Shown: positions 1 through 9,200 of the stretch, piece by piece
Numbering within the stretch: the first letter of the stretch is position 1
Layout: each line of letters opens with the position of its first letter
Assembly: GCA_013365365.1 (NCBI GenBank)
Contig: JABVXU010000998.1
Location: forward strand, 1 to 12,575
DNA from: Cruorifilaria tuberocauda
Lineage: Eukaryota > Nematoda > Chromadorea > Rhabditida > Onchocercidae
Direction: 5' to 3'
DNA length: 12,575 nt
Translations under genes and position numbers: made by a program
Notes under the pieces: model-generated
What the model was told of the DNA's origin: nothing
Databases searched by the model: none
Seen by the model: only the letters and a program-made list of their open reading frames with translations

Positions 1-252
1 GCAATCAAAACCACCAATATGCGTCGTCTGGGCGTTGATCCACCATGTGGTGTCCTGGATCCCAAGGAAAATGTCCTGATGGCGGTTTCCTGCGATACAT
101 TTGATGCATCCAAAGAGGATATCAACAATGATCGCATCACCATCGAATGGACTAACACACCGGACGGTGCCGCGAAACAGTTCCGCCGTGAATGGTTCCA
201 GGGTGATGGTATGGTTCGTCGTAAGAACCTACCAATCGAGTATAACCTGTAA
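1..252 (+). CDS. msp: Major sperm protein, 3' part of exon 2 (cut by window edge)
   Basis: This is the C-terminal part of a nematode major sperm protein, the small cytoskeletal protein whose filaments drive amoeboid sperm crawling and which, in Caenorhabditis, also signals oocyte maturation. The reading frame is open from base 1 and encodes residues 45-127 by comparison with the complete copy at 3366-3974. It holds the family hallmarks [35 protein letters not shown] and the C-terminal block [17 protein letters not shown], ending in Leu and TAA. The upstream part, including exon 1, lies outside the window, so whether this copy is intact cannot be judged, but nothing visible is broken. The first 245 bases are identical to the second copy, and the two copies differ only at silent third positions of the last two sense codons (246 and 249). 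The first codon shown is internal, and the ATG at 19 is Met51, not a start. Confidence 0.96.
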   Translation, partial: AIKTTNMRRLGVDPPCGVLDPKENVLMAVSCDTFDASKEDINNDRITIEWTNTPDGAAKQFRREWFQGDGMVRRKNLPIEYNL

Positions 253-334
253 ACTGGATAATCTGTCGTCGATACGCTCAATTGTAATCATATCAATGAT
301 TTGAATTCAATCGAGCATTGTATCTCTTCATTCG

Positions 335-340
335 AATAAA
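335..340 (+). terminator. Probable poly(A) signal of the first MSP copy
   Basis: AATAAA lies 83 bases after the MSP stop codon. This is a normal 3' UTR spacing for a nematode gene and close to the spacing of the matching hexamer in the second copy. Confidence 0.55.
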
Positions 341-480
341 TGAATAATTATCCAAGCAGTTAAAATGAATTCTTTTGTAATAAAAGTTTTCCTATAAATA
401 CGAATAATTATACCTTATTATTATTATAATCATTACTCCTGTATGAGTTATGAGTAATTGCATCGAAAGTAATTCAACGA

Positions 481-868
481 AATCTCGAATAAATGCATTA
501 TTTATGGGGTTGATCAATAAAGTATTAACTTATACATGTAGCATTTCTATTTCATTAAAATCTAGAGCATTATTTACAGGGTAATCAATAAAGTATTAAT
601 TTATACATGCATCACTTCTATTCTACTACAATCTCGAACATTATTTTATAGGGTAATTAATGAAGCATTAATTTTACGTGTACTATTTCTGTTCCATTAA
701 TCAATAAAACATTAATTTATACGCGTACTATTTCTATTTCTTCTAATCTAGAACATTATTTATAGGGTAATCAATAAAGTATTCGTTTCTACCTACTATT
801 TCTATCTCATCAATCAATAAAGTATTAATTTATATGTAATATTTCTATACCGTTGATCAATAAAACAT
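481..868. repeat. Degenerate tandem repeat, left arm of a foldback repeat
   Basis: About seven imperfect units share the core GGGTAATCAATAAAGTATTA, followed by TTTATAC and then ATTTCTATT. Full units start near 481, 559, 631 and 746 with AATCT(A/C)GA and are about 70-78 bases long. Shorter units near 700, 810 and 855 lack that leader. Divergence between units is about 10-20% by eye. No open frame runs through the array. Confidence 0.8.
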
Positions 869-1313
869 ATATACTATTCTATTCATTAATTAAAAAATGC
901 TAATAACGAATGATATGCTAATAAAATGCTAATGCTAATAAAAAAAAAATGATTAGAAACGATAAAGGGTTTATTAAATAAGTTTAATACCGAAATGCCG
1001 ATCATACCCATTTCCATGTTATCATTTGATCAATTTGAATTGATATGTTAATTTCCTTTAGCTTAAATTCATTATATTTTTGCACATCTGCACAATTTAC
1101 GCTTACTGGAACATTTGGTAAATTAATTTACATGTAAATTTTTTTCACTCAAAAAATCACCGCTTCATTCAGCTAAATTGTATTCATAATAAATCGTTTG
1201 TCAATTCTTTAATTTTTGTAATTTTCTTTAATTTTCGATAATTTCTTAATTTTTGATAATTTTGTAAATTTTTTTATGTCCTCATTTTATTTTTAATAAA
1301 GCTATGATTATCC

Positions 1314-1439
1314 GATAAATAATGCTCTAAATTATAATGGAATAGAAATGATACACGTATAAATTAGTACTTTATTGATTACCCTATAAATAATGTCTTA
1401 GATTGTAATGGAATAGAAGTGATAATACTTTATTGATTA
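1314..1439. repeat. Inverted copies of the 481-868 repeat, right arm
   Basis: The reverse complement of this stretch reads as two units of the left-arm repeat, including TTTATAGGGTAATCAATAAAG and ATTTCTATTCCATTA. The two arms enclose about 445 bases of unrelated A+T-rich DNA (869-1313), giving a foldback arrangement. Confidence 0.8.
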
Positions 1440-1568
1440 AGTTTCCTTGTAAAATCAATACTTCGTACAAATTATAGCATATTATGTATATCAATTCTCT
1501 GCATAAATTGTACTTGTAAGGTTTTAGTCCAATTACCTCAATGAGCGGGGGAGAATGAATTTGAACTA

Positions 1569-1700
1569 TCTTTCTCTTCCTCGTTCCTATAACTTATGCT
1601 ATATTAAGGTTTAAATACCTCGATGATAAAATGGGGATTTTTGAAGATCTCTTTTCTTCCTCGTCTCTTATAACTTATTAAGGCTTAGATATCTCGATGA
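1569..1700. repeat. Two-copy diverged direct repeat
   Basis: Copy 1 (1569-1627) and copy 2 (1649-1700) share in order TCTTCCTCG, TATAACTTAT, TATTAAGG and CTCGATGAT with small gaps. Part of a third decayed copy (AAATACCTTGAT) follows near 1710-1722. Noncoding. Confidence 0.6.
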
Positions 1701-1886
1701 TCAGATTTAAATACCTTGATAATAAGTTGAATTCGTATATTTTATTTCATATAGAACAAAAAAAAAATGTTAAAATTAAGTTTTTACTGAAATCATTTAA
1801 ATGCTTTAATTATTTAAAATATGTTAGCAATACCTGAATTTCATATGAAATAATTTGAAATATACAAGCAGGAAGGGAGAAATTAA

Positions 1887-2103
1887 CTTTTTTTTTAAAT
1901 AATCTTTTAAAATATTCATTTAATTTTTTTTAAAATAATTTTTCAAAATATTCATTTAATTTTTTTTTAAATAATCTTTCAAAATATTCATTTAATTTTT
2001 TTTTAAATAATCTTTTAAAATATTCATTTAATTTTTTTTTTAAAATAATTCAAAATATTCATTTAATTTTTTTTTAAAATTATTTTTAAAATATTCATTT
2101 AAT
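1887..2103. repeat. 36-bp A+T minisatellite, six copies
   Basis: The motif ATTCATTTA recurs at 1914, 1950, 1986, 2022, 2057 and 2093, a spacing of 35-36 bases. Each unit is an ATTCATTTAA block, a T run, and TTAAATAATC or a variant of it. Copies differ mainly in the length of the T run, as expected from replication slippage. Confidence 0.9.
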
Positions 2104-2119
2104 GTAATTTTTTATCGCG

Positions 2120-2176
2120 GAATTATAGTTTTAAATGTTGAATTATAGTTATAAATCTTGAATTATAGTTGTAATA
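2120..2176. repeat. 20-bp tandem repeat, three copies
   Basis: GAATTATAGTT begins at 2120, 2140 and 2160, an exact 20-base period. A looser fourth copy (TTATAGTTGTAATTCTG) follows near 2191. Confidence 0.75.
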
Positions 2177-3365
2177 TTTATTTCTGAAATTTATAGTTGT
2201 AATTCTGATGAATAAAATTAGACAATTCTTCGTTTCGTAAAACACTGAACTTTGCTACTCAAAACTTTTATGACCGAAATAATAAATTTGATTTGATAGA
2301 ATGTTTTGTAGCAAATCATTATCGAAGATATCAAATTCACTTTATTTCCACCGGCAAAATTTAAATTAATTTAATGGAACATTTGAAATCTTCCGCTTTG
2401 TTTTACCTCTTTCAGTTATGCAAATTTGTTCCATTCATTTAAAACTGACTGATAACGATAACACGAAATTGCTAAAAAAAATGCTATGATTGATTTATAA
2501 TATTTAAATAAGGTTTTATTTCATCGTCAAGAAGAATTTTTAAAATTTCAATTTGTTTTGCAAAAGTAACTATTTTAATTTTAATCACCTTCAATAAATT
2601 CATATTTCTTTCGTTTCATTCCAAACTGTTACTTTTTATCTCACTTTAACTATTTAGTAATGTAGTAGAAATTACTTGTATATTTAGTGAAATTTAGTAG
2701 ATAGTATAGTGATAGTTTGAATTATTTGAATGATATTTGAATAGTTGAATTATATGAATTAAAAATTTTCTCTTAATTATTTGAATCCAAAATTTAAATT
2801 TAATTAATTATTCTTTTTTTTCTAAAATTCTATTAATTTTCATTTTTTCATATAATAACAGAAAATTAACAATGAAATTTATTAAATATCACACTGTATC
2901 ATTGAATTATCACGAAATTAAAAAATTTTGCAAATTATGAAAATTTCTAGAAATTATTCATTCACCGATTAATATCCAAAAAAGAAGAAAGTTAATTAGG
3001 CAAATATAATATTGCCTGAAATATCTTTAATTAATTAATTTTGAAATTAAAATATTGAAATTTAGCTTACTCTTCTGAATTTTTAACAAATTTGAATATT
3101 TAACAAAAGAAAAAATAATAAATTGTTAAAATTTTAACTTATGCAAATGCAATTTTTCTTATTTCTCTTTATTTTCCATTGTATTTTGTTAAATAATTTT
3201 ATTTTATTTCACTAAAATGGAAAAATGAATAATTTTTTATATTCAAAAATAATCGAAAGTATGAAAACTTTTGTAAAATAAAAATTACATAAAAGCTGAG
3301 AATTTTGAAATTAAGTTAATTGTTGTTTTAAGCCCGAACGAAATCTCCGGTTTTCATAATTCCTG

Positions 3366-3974
3366 ATGGCGCAATCGGTTCCACCAGGTGATATCCACAC
3401 CCAACCAGGGTCGAAGATTGTCTTCAACGCTCCGTACGACGACAAGCATACATACCACATTAAGGTACCTCTACCGGTGATATATTAAATAACTGTGATA
3501 TGATGATAGGAAGAAGTTATCGGATCGGATATAACCTGGAATGTGAGAAGCATGCATACCGCATCAAGGTATCTCTCTACTGTGATATGGTGATAAGGAG
3601 TTACCGGGTGATGTGGTACCTATCATAGATGAGAATCACCTTAGAGCTAGAGTTAAGAGTAGAATGATCGTAGTAAGAAATTTGTTCAGATCACAAATGC
3701 TGGTGGTCGTCGTATTGGTTGGGCAATCAAAACCACCAATATGCGTCGTCTGGGCGTTGATCCACCATGTGGTGTCCTGGATCCCAAGGAAAATGTCCTG
3801 ATGGCGGTTTCCTGCGATACATTTGATGCATCCAAAGAGGATATCAACAATGATCGCATCACCATCGAATGGACTAACACACCGGACGGTGCCGCGAAAC
3901 AGTTCCGCCGTGAATGGTTCCAGGGTGATGGTATGGTTCGTCGTAAGAACCTACCAATCGAGTATAATCTCTAA
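3366..3974 (+). CDS. msp: Major sperm protein, complete two-exon gene
   Basis: Exon 1 is 3366-3464 (33 codons), the intron 3465-3689 (225 bases, GT...CAG, phase 0) and exon 2 3690-3974. The product is 127 residues, exactly the usual MSP length. It begins [17 protein letters not shown], continues through [16 protein letters not shown] and, across the junction, [20 protein letters not shown], and ends NLPIEYNL. In the family this is a cytosolic immunoglobulin-like beta-sandwich that dimerises and polymerises into polar-less filaments in sperm pseudopods, and it also acts as an extracellular hormone on oocytes. The start is fixed by the [10 protein letters not shown]-terminus typical of the family. 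The reading frame is intact with no missing conserved block. GRRIGW in place of the Caenorhabditis ARRIGYG, and Leu as the last residue, fit filarial MSPs as I know them. TGTTTTAAG ending at 3332 is a possible trans-splice acceptor upstream of the ATG, but this is weak. Confidence 0.97.
3444..3620 (+). repeat. Duplicated exon 1 end and donor inside the MSP intron
   Basis: Sequence at 3548-3605 repeats, with changes, the end of exon 1 plus the first part of the intron (3446-3525). AAGCATACATACCACATTAAG|GT at the true donor (3465) corresponds to AAGCATGCATACCGCATCAAG|GT with a second possible donor at 3569. Both copies then continue with a CTGTGATATG(A/G)TGATA block and a TTA(C/T)CGG block. The duplicate still translates in the matching frame as KHAYRIK against KHTYHIK. 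No acceptor is evident just upstream, so it is best called a decayed partial duplication or decoy exon. Confidence 0.7.
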
Positions 3975-4072
3975 GAATTGATAACTGGAAGACAACGATT
4001 TGGAATGTAATTACTCGATCATTCAATGCTATGTAATATATATTCCAATCGTTTGTATTTTCTAATCAGCGA

Positions 4073-4078
4073 AATAAA
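4073..4078 (+). terminator. Probable poly(A) signal of the complete MSP gene
   Basis: AATAAA lies 99 bases after the stop codon at 3974. The 3' UTR it defines shares little with that of the first copy. Confidence 0.6.
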
Positions 4079-4155
4079 ATATTAGGAATCTGTGTTTAAC
4101 GAAAAATAAAATTAATGGATTACTTTAGATTTAAGTAAAAAAAATCAATAATACT

Positions 4156-4464
4156 TTAAATGTAAGTTAAATTCACTCCATCAATTTGCGGTAATCTTAC
4201 CATTTTTCCATTATCATATGATAAATACAGCAGTTGGTCATCGATTTTGATAGAAAACAATTTGGGTACTGTATCAGTTAGAAGATTACGATATTTTTGT
4301 AAATAAGTTAAAATGTTAAAATTTAAATCGCGTATTTTATTCTTAATTCTAATTTTTTTTAAATCTGAATAGAAGAAAAGATTTGTGACGTAGCATAAAT
4401 GATAAATGATAAATCGACGAAAATTGAGTATGAATGATACTGTTGAACTGATAAGATCAAACAT
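4156..4464 (-). CDS. Weak hypothetical open frame, 102 residues, unrecognised
   Basis: An ATG-to-stop frame on the - strand, convergent with MSP. The N-terminal half is rich in Phe, Ile, Asn and Lys and looks like translated A+T-rich DNA. The C-terminal third (near VPKLFSIKIDDQLLYLSYDN) is better mixed and more protein-like. A good splice donor, ATG|GTAAGA, lies inside the frame near 4195, and a possible acceptor ending ATACAG lies about 70 bases upstream of it. The conserved part, if any, could therefore be a small internal exon rather than an intact single-exon gene. I recognise no family and no partner exon. It may well be a chance frame. Confidence 0.18.
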   Translation of the reverse strand: MFDLISSTVSFILNFRRFIIYHLCYVTNLFFYSDLKKIRIKNKIRDLNFNILTYLQKYRNLLTDTVPKLFSIKIDDQLLYLSYDNGKMVRLPQIDGVNLTYI

Positions 4465-4787
4465 TATGTGTATATGAATTTCAAATGATCGATTTTAAAA
4501 GATCAATTGATTGATAAGAGAAGATTAGAAAAGTACGACGAAAATAGGGAGGTTGAAATTTTAAATTTTGAATATTTCGGATGAATTTGATAATAAAATA
4601 TTAGACAAGAAAAGGATACAGAATAATTTGTATTATTTATTAAGTACCACATGTAAATTTAGATTTGAAGGATTTTTCAATATCAAAATTATCATTCAAA
4701 ATTAATCTTTTTCCAAGGAGTGATAAAATTCTATTCTTTTATTTCATTCAGTTTAATATTATCAGTGAGCAATAAACATTATCATAT

Positions 4788-4793
4788 TTTATT
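4788..4793 (-). terminator. Candidate poly(A) signal of the Arg/Ser-rich gene
   Basis: AATAAA on the - strand about 165 bases past the TGA at 4957. The DNA is A+T-rich enough that chance hexamers are common. Confidence 0.3.
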
Positions 4794-4956
4794 ATGAATC
4801 CAAAAATTAGTGAAAATCATGATTCTTCGTTTTTGCATTTCATTTAATTATTCACCGCTGAAAGTAAATTAAATTTTATCTTTGAGAAAGAAAAAATTCC
4901 CACAGGAACATTAGCATTTCAGAAAGAAAAACTTAAAAACTGTAGCAAATTGAATA

Positions 4957-5471
4957 TCATAATTTAACACCGGAGCGACACGGTTGTACATAACCAAGTA
5001 TCATGGTACCACTGGTACCATAAAGTGGCATCACAGAATTTGATCTTCGTAATTTGCGTGAACTACGTCGCTTTTGATACTGTCTATGTTCTGGGCTATA
5101 ATGTTGGGGTGAACGTGAGCTACTGCTACTACTACTGGTTGAACGTGAACGACGACGACGTCTGGAACGATACGTGAACGTGTATTGTCATATATCATCA
5201 AATATCGTGCAGCTAGGATATCCGGTATAATTTTCCGGATCGAGATTGAAGTCTGACGCGAGAGATTGAAGTTTACTGATATAAACTCAATTGTGTTGAA
5301 CTCAATTAACTTTCACTTGCTTATATTTAGTAAAAGCTCGAAGCTATCTAATGAAGAGAAAATTACACGTACCGTACTGAGCGAACAGCTCTACGTCGTG
5401 TGCTACGTACGTCTCACTGTAGGAATGCGACGCACCGCCGGTAACCGTCGCGTACCTGCTGGTGCCGGCAT
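4957..5471 (-). CDS. Putative small Arg/Ser-rich basic protein, two exons
   Basis: Proposed exon 1 is 5407-5471 (ATG at 5471, MPAPAGTRRLPAVRRIPTVR, then RT) and proposed exon 2 is 4957-5161, giving about 89 residues. Exon 2 follows an acceptor reading GTTCCAG and encodes RRRRSRSTSSSSSSSRS, then a linker, RRSSRKLRRSNS, and a hydrophobic, Gly-containing tail ending CRSGVKL and TGA. Arg uses CGT, CGA, CGC and AGA, and the Ser run mixes AGT, AGC and TCA, so it is not a simple trinucleotide repeat. The stretch is far richer in G+C than its flanks, as real exons are here. The proposed donor (AC|GTAGCA) joins the Arg-rich frames but is a weak site, and the frame is open upstream of the ATG to about 5507, so exon 1 could be longer. 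RS dipeptides occur in splicing factors and in protamine-like sperm nuclear proteins. I cannot assign it to either. Confidence 0.38.
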
Positions 5472-5900
5472 ATTATTCTCCTCCCAACCGGACCCCAAAA
5501 AAAACCAAGCCGACTATCAAACGATTATAAGAAAAAAATGACCTTTACGATTTCGTAAATTACTTTTAAGTACCTTTAGTTATTCAGAATTACTGCGTAT
5601 AATATTTATATTCTAAATTAAAATTTCTATGATATTGAAAATTATGGAAAAAAAAATTTTGAAATTTTTATTAATACATTTCAAATAACTGTAAAGTACA
5701 ATAAAGCTCTTAAATTGTACCATTTTCTAATCGATTTTAATTCTTAACTTAATTAGTAAATTTGATTTTCACTTAAATTTCAAATACCTAAATACTTAAG
5801 TATTTGTTTTATTTAAGTACTTAAATATTAACTTTTTATTTGCAATTATTTATTAATATTTATTGAGCGCTTTCATATCGATCTTCTTTAGGTAAAAAAA

Positions 5901-5956
5901 TTATTAGTATTTAAGCCTCAAAGTTTCTTATTATTATTAGTATTTAAGCCTCAAAG
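5901..5956. repeat. 23-base exact direct repeat, period 33
   Basis: The same 23 bases occur at 5901-5923 and 5934-5956, separated by ten bases. Noncoding. Confidence 0.85.
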
Positions 5957-6087
5957 AAAAACTTAATTTCACTAATTATTTTAATTGATTTCAGAAACCT
6001 TTTCAATTTCTGCCTTGCATATATTTCATTCTTTCTTTATATTTATCAAATACAATGATAAAAAAAAAACAATAAATCATCATCTTA

Positions 6088-6093
6088 TTTATT
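6088..6093 (-). terminator. Candidate poly(A) signal of GDH
   Basis: AATAAA on the - strand about 130 bases past the GDH stop codon. Another hexamer sits at 6214-6209, only 8 bases past the stop, which would give an extremely short 3' UTR. I prefer the distal one. Confidence 0.4.
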
Positions 6094-6221
6094 ATCTAGG
6101 GTGATAATAGATTGAGATTAACGAATTAAGACGATTTTAAAAATGATGATAATATCATTTTCAATTGATAAAATTGAGTGACAATTATTTGAAATCACTG
6201 TTTTTTTTTTTATTTTTAAAA

Positions 6222-9200
6222 TTATGCAAATGTAAAACCAAATGAACGGAAAGTATTGTATATCTTTTCTATAGCTGTGGCATAAGCAGCAGTACGTATA
6301 TCCAAGCCAAGGTTGTATTTTTTAGCCGTTTTTATGATATCGTTAGCTGAAAAAAAGGATGGTATTTAGAAATAATTGAATTAAAATGAATTTAATCCCA
6401 ATTTAATAAAGGTATAAATATTAATGAATTAATTAATATTAATTAATTAAGCAGACAATTAATTAATTAAACAAGAAATCGGTTAAAAAAATAGTTGTTT
6501 TTAAATTATTTTGATTATAATTTGTCAAAGATTAAAAAGATTAATTAATTAATTAAACAATGAATCGGTAACAAATAGCAAAAAGTTTTATACAGTAATT
6601 GAGGGAAATTGAAATTTTAAGAGCTATTTTAAATTTAAACAAGAAAAAGAAGAGTGATAGAAATCAATTTATGCAAATCAAAGTTTTAATTTATTTCTTT
6701 TCTTTCTTTAGATATAAAAGTTTCCAATGCTTTAAACTTTATATTCTGAATTAAATATTAAATTCTGAATTAAATGAATTATATTTCATTAGGTGCAAAA
6801 AGCGGAACATAATGGAAATTTATTGTATACCTGATCGATGCATGCTGAATTCTAAACCGGAATAAACAATTTCTTCCTCAGATTTATTATTATTAATACG
6901 ATTTTTCAAATGTTCCGATGGTTGAATTTCAATATTTTTCCCAAATTCACGACTTAATGATTTTTCTACACTTGCTGAAAAATATAAATAATATGTTATT
7001 TATCAAAAAAATATATCAAAAAAGCAAAAGTACTGTAATTTTACTGTAGAGCTATTGTAAGCTGTCTTACTGTACCTTACAGTAGGCCTAAATTTAAGAA
7101 AAAATAAAAAATTAAAAAACGACGTAAAAATAAAAATAAATGAATAATGAAGGATAATTTTACCGAGTAAATCGTAACCGATATCAATTTCATGTTTTGA
7201 GGTAAGTCGACCAAAACTGACATGATTTAAATTTTTCAACCATTCAAAAAATGATACCGTAACACCACCACCATTGATAAATAAATCAGGAATGAGGATG
7301 CAATCATTACGAGCTAATAAAATTTTATCAGCTGCCGGTGTTACTGGACCATTTGCAGCTTCTACGATAACCTGCCAAAGTTAAACCTTTTAGGTTTTAC
7401 TTACTCAATTTCACAACTTCATTCTGTTTTATACCTATTTTGAATAAATATATCTTTTTCTCATGCTGATAAACTGATAAAAAAGCAATAGTACCTTACC
7501 TTCTTACATTCCTCCAATAGTACCTTTACTTATCATTTTAGGCCTATGTTATCTTTCATTTTATCATCAGTCTCGTTTGATTATATATCACTTTGTATGA
7601 TTACATATTCTGATAATTAATTCTAGATATCTCATTAGGTTTAATTTTTTTACACAATGAAACTACTACTAACTTATTTTCATTATCTGTGTTTTTTTTT
7701 TGCTCCCAATAAACTTATATAATCAGATATCATTATTCAAATAGTACTCGTTATCACTCTATCAGTCATGTCCAATATTTTATTTAATACATTGCTTTCA
7801 AAATATTTAAATTCATACCTTAGCTTTAACTTTGCTTGCATTATTTTTATTAATTACTTTTTCACAAGCAGCCAAAATTAGTATATCACATTCCTCATAT
7901 ATTAATTCACCGTATGGTTCAAATGATTTGGCTTCCGGATAATCCTACAAATTCAAAATTAACATTTATTTTTATATCAAACATTTAAAATATCAATCTG
8001 CATGAAAACCGGAAAAACGGTTTTTCACTTTTTTAAAATTTCTTAATTCCAAATAATCTTATTTTACTGCAAATATTCAAGAAGTCGAAAAATCAATTTT
8101 CTACATTTGCTTATTTTTTCCTTCTTTGCTCGAGATAAATTAAAAAATTAAATTACCTTAATTGTTCTATGCTCTGCAGCATATTTAATTAATGCATCAA
8201 TATCTAAACCGTTTGGATTATAAACCGAACAGTTATATTCCTGAATTCCGATAATTATACCACCTCCATCTGCTACGAATCGTGATGTAAAAGTACCAAC
8301 GTTACCAAAACCCTTCAATCATAACGATTATAAATTAGAATAGTACAAAATTTAGCTTTACTCTTAATTCGATTATTAATTTTCAAAAAAAAAAAAAATG
8401 AAATTTTCTTTTTAAATACCTGAACAATAATTTTTTTTCCTTTCAATCCAGGTGTTAAACCAATTTTACTCATATAATCTGAAAGATTTAAAAATGTCTC
8501 CAAACCATTCCATACGCCACGTCCGGTTGCTGCTGTACGACCATGTACACCTGTAGCTATTTCCGGTTAATATGATGATTAAAATTTTAAATCAACCATT
8601 ATGAAAAGCTTCATTAATAGCAAGTATTAGTATTCAATACTCAAACTTTAACTTATAAAGTATTATAAAGTATATTCAAGTATTCAGTATTCAAGTAATA
8701 CAGTTAATACAGTATAATTTTTCCGGTTAATATAATTTAAATGATTAGCGTAAAATAATTATTAATTTTACTATAATTCCTTATCAAAATGAAAAAAAAT
8801 AAATGAAATTTCTTTTTCTTAAATTTAAATTCACTAATAAACGGATTTTTCAAATTTAAATTAATTTCATTTTTTTTTTGTTTCAAAAAAGAATACCTCC
8901 AACAACGATTGGTTTACCGGTAACACATGCATATGCATCCTTATCAGCATATCCAACTGTTTGCGCATACGTATCCGCAATCCAACTCATCTCACGTTCA
9001 CTGGTACCCATATCCGGTGCCGGAACATCCACTCCCGGTCCCAAAAATCCCTTCTTTGCAAATTCCACTGCCATACGACGGGTGATTTTTTCAATTTCAT
9101 ATTCGGTATATTTACTTGGATCAATTTTTACACCACCTTTTGCGCCACCAAACGGTATATTAGCAACCGCACATTTATACGTCATTAAAGCAGAAAGTGC

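Larger units (their letters stand above)
253..3365. other. A+T-rich spacer between the two MSP copies
   Basis: About 3.1 kb without a supported gene. The sequence is strongly A+T-rich, with stop codons in all frames and no family I recognise. It holds the foldback repeats (481-868 and 1314-1439), a pair of roughly 55-bp direct repeats (1569-1627 and 1649-1700, sharing TCTTCCTCG and CTCGATGAT), the 36-bp minisatellite (1887-2103) and the 20-bp repeat (2120-2176), each listed separately. Bases 2180-3330 show only A/T-rich simple sequence. The promoter of the second MSP copy should lie at its right end. I see no WGATAA-type GATA site, known from Caenorhabditis msp promoters, in the last 150 bases before the ATG. 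Confidence 0.7.
3975..4956. other. Spacer downstream of MSP
   Basis: Holds the MSP 3' UTR (to about 4090) and then A+T-rich DNA with one weak open frame on the - strand (4156-4464, listed separately). The right part would contain the 3' UTR of the Arg/Ser-rich - strand gene, with a candidate AATAAA on the - strand at 4793-4788. No other gene or repeat is seen. Confidence 0.6.
5472..6221. other. Spacer between the Arg/Ser-rich gene and GDH 3' end
   Basis: The G+C-rich island continues to about 5520, then A+T-rich DNA. It contains two perfect palindromes (AAATACTTAAGTATTT at 5790-5805 and TATTTAAGTACTTAAATA at 5810-5827) and a 23-base direct repeat, TTATTAGTATTTAAGCCTCA plus AAG, at 5901-5923 and 5934-5956. 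The GDH 3' UTR lies at the right end. No gene is seen between about 5510 and 6221. Confidence 0.6.

Noticed and set aside
3613..3880. Small frames on both strands around the MSP intron and exon 2
   Set aside because: They overlap the MSP exon in other frames or on the opposite strand and show no independent family features.
5221..5480. LTR of a retrotransposon
   Set aside because: The segment looked LTR-like in its composition, but I found no matching second copy, no tRNA-type primer site I could defend, and no gag or pol sequence in the window.
5266..5541. 91-residue open frame on the + strand
   Set aside because: No recognisable family. Its N-terminal third looks like translated A+T-rich DNA, and the G+C-rich part overlaps the better-supported Arg-rich frame on the other strand. 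Kept only as an alternative in the findings.
7003..7239. Stand-alone 78-residue frame on the - strand
   Set aside because: It starts at an internal Met of GDH exon 8 ([14 protein letters not shown]) and reads on through the donor into intron 8. It is not a separate gene.
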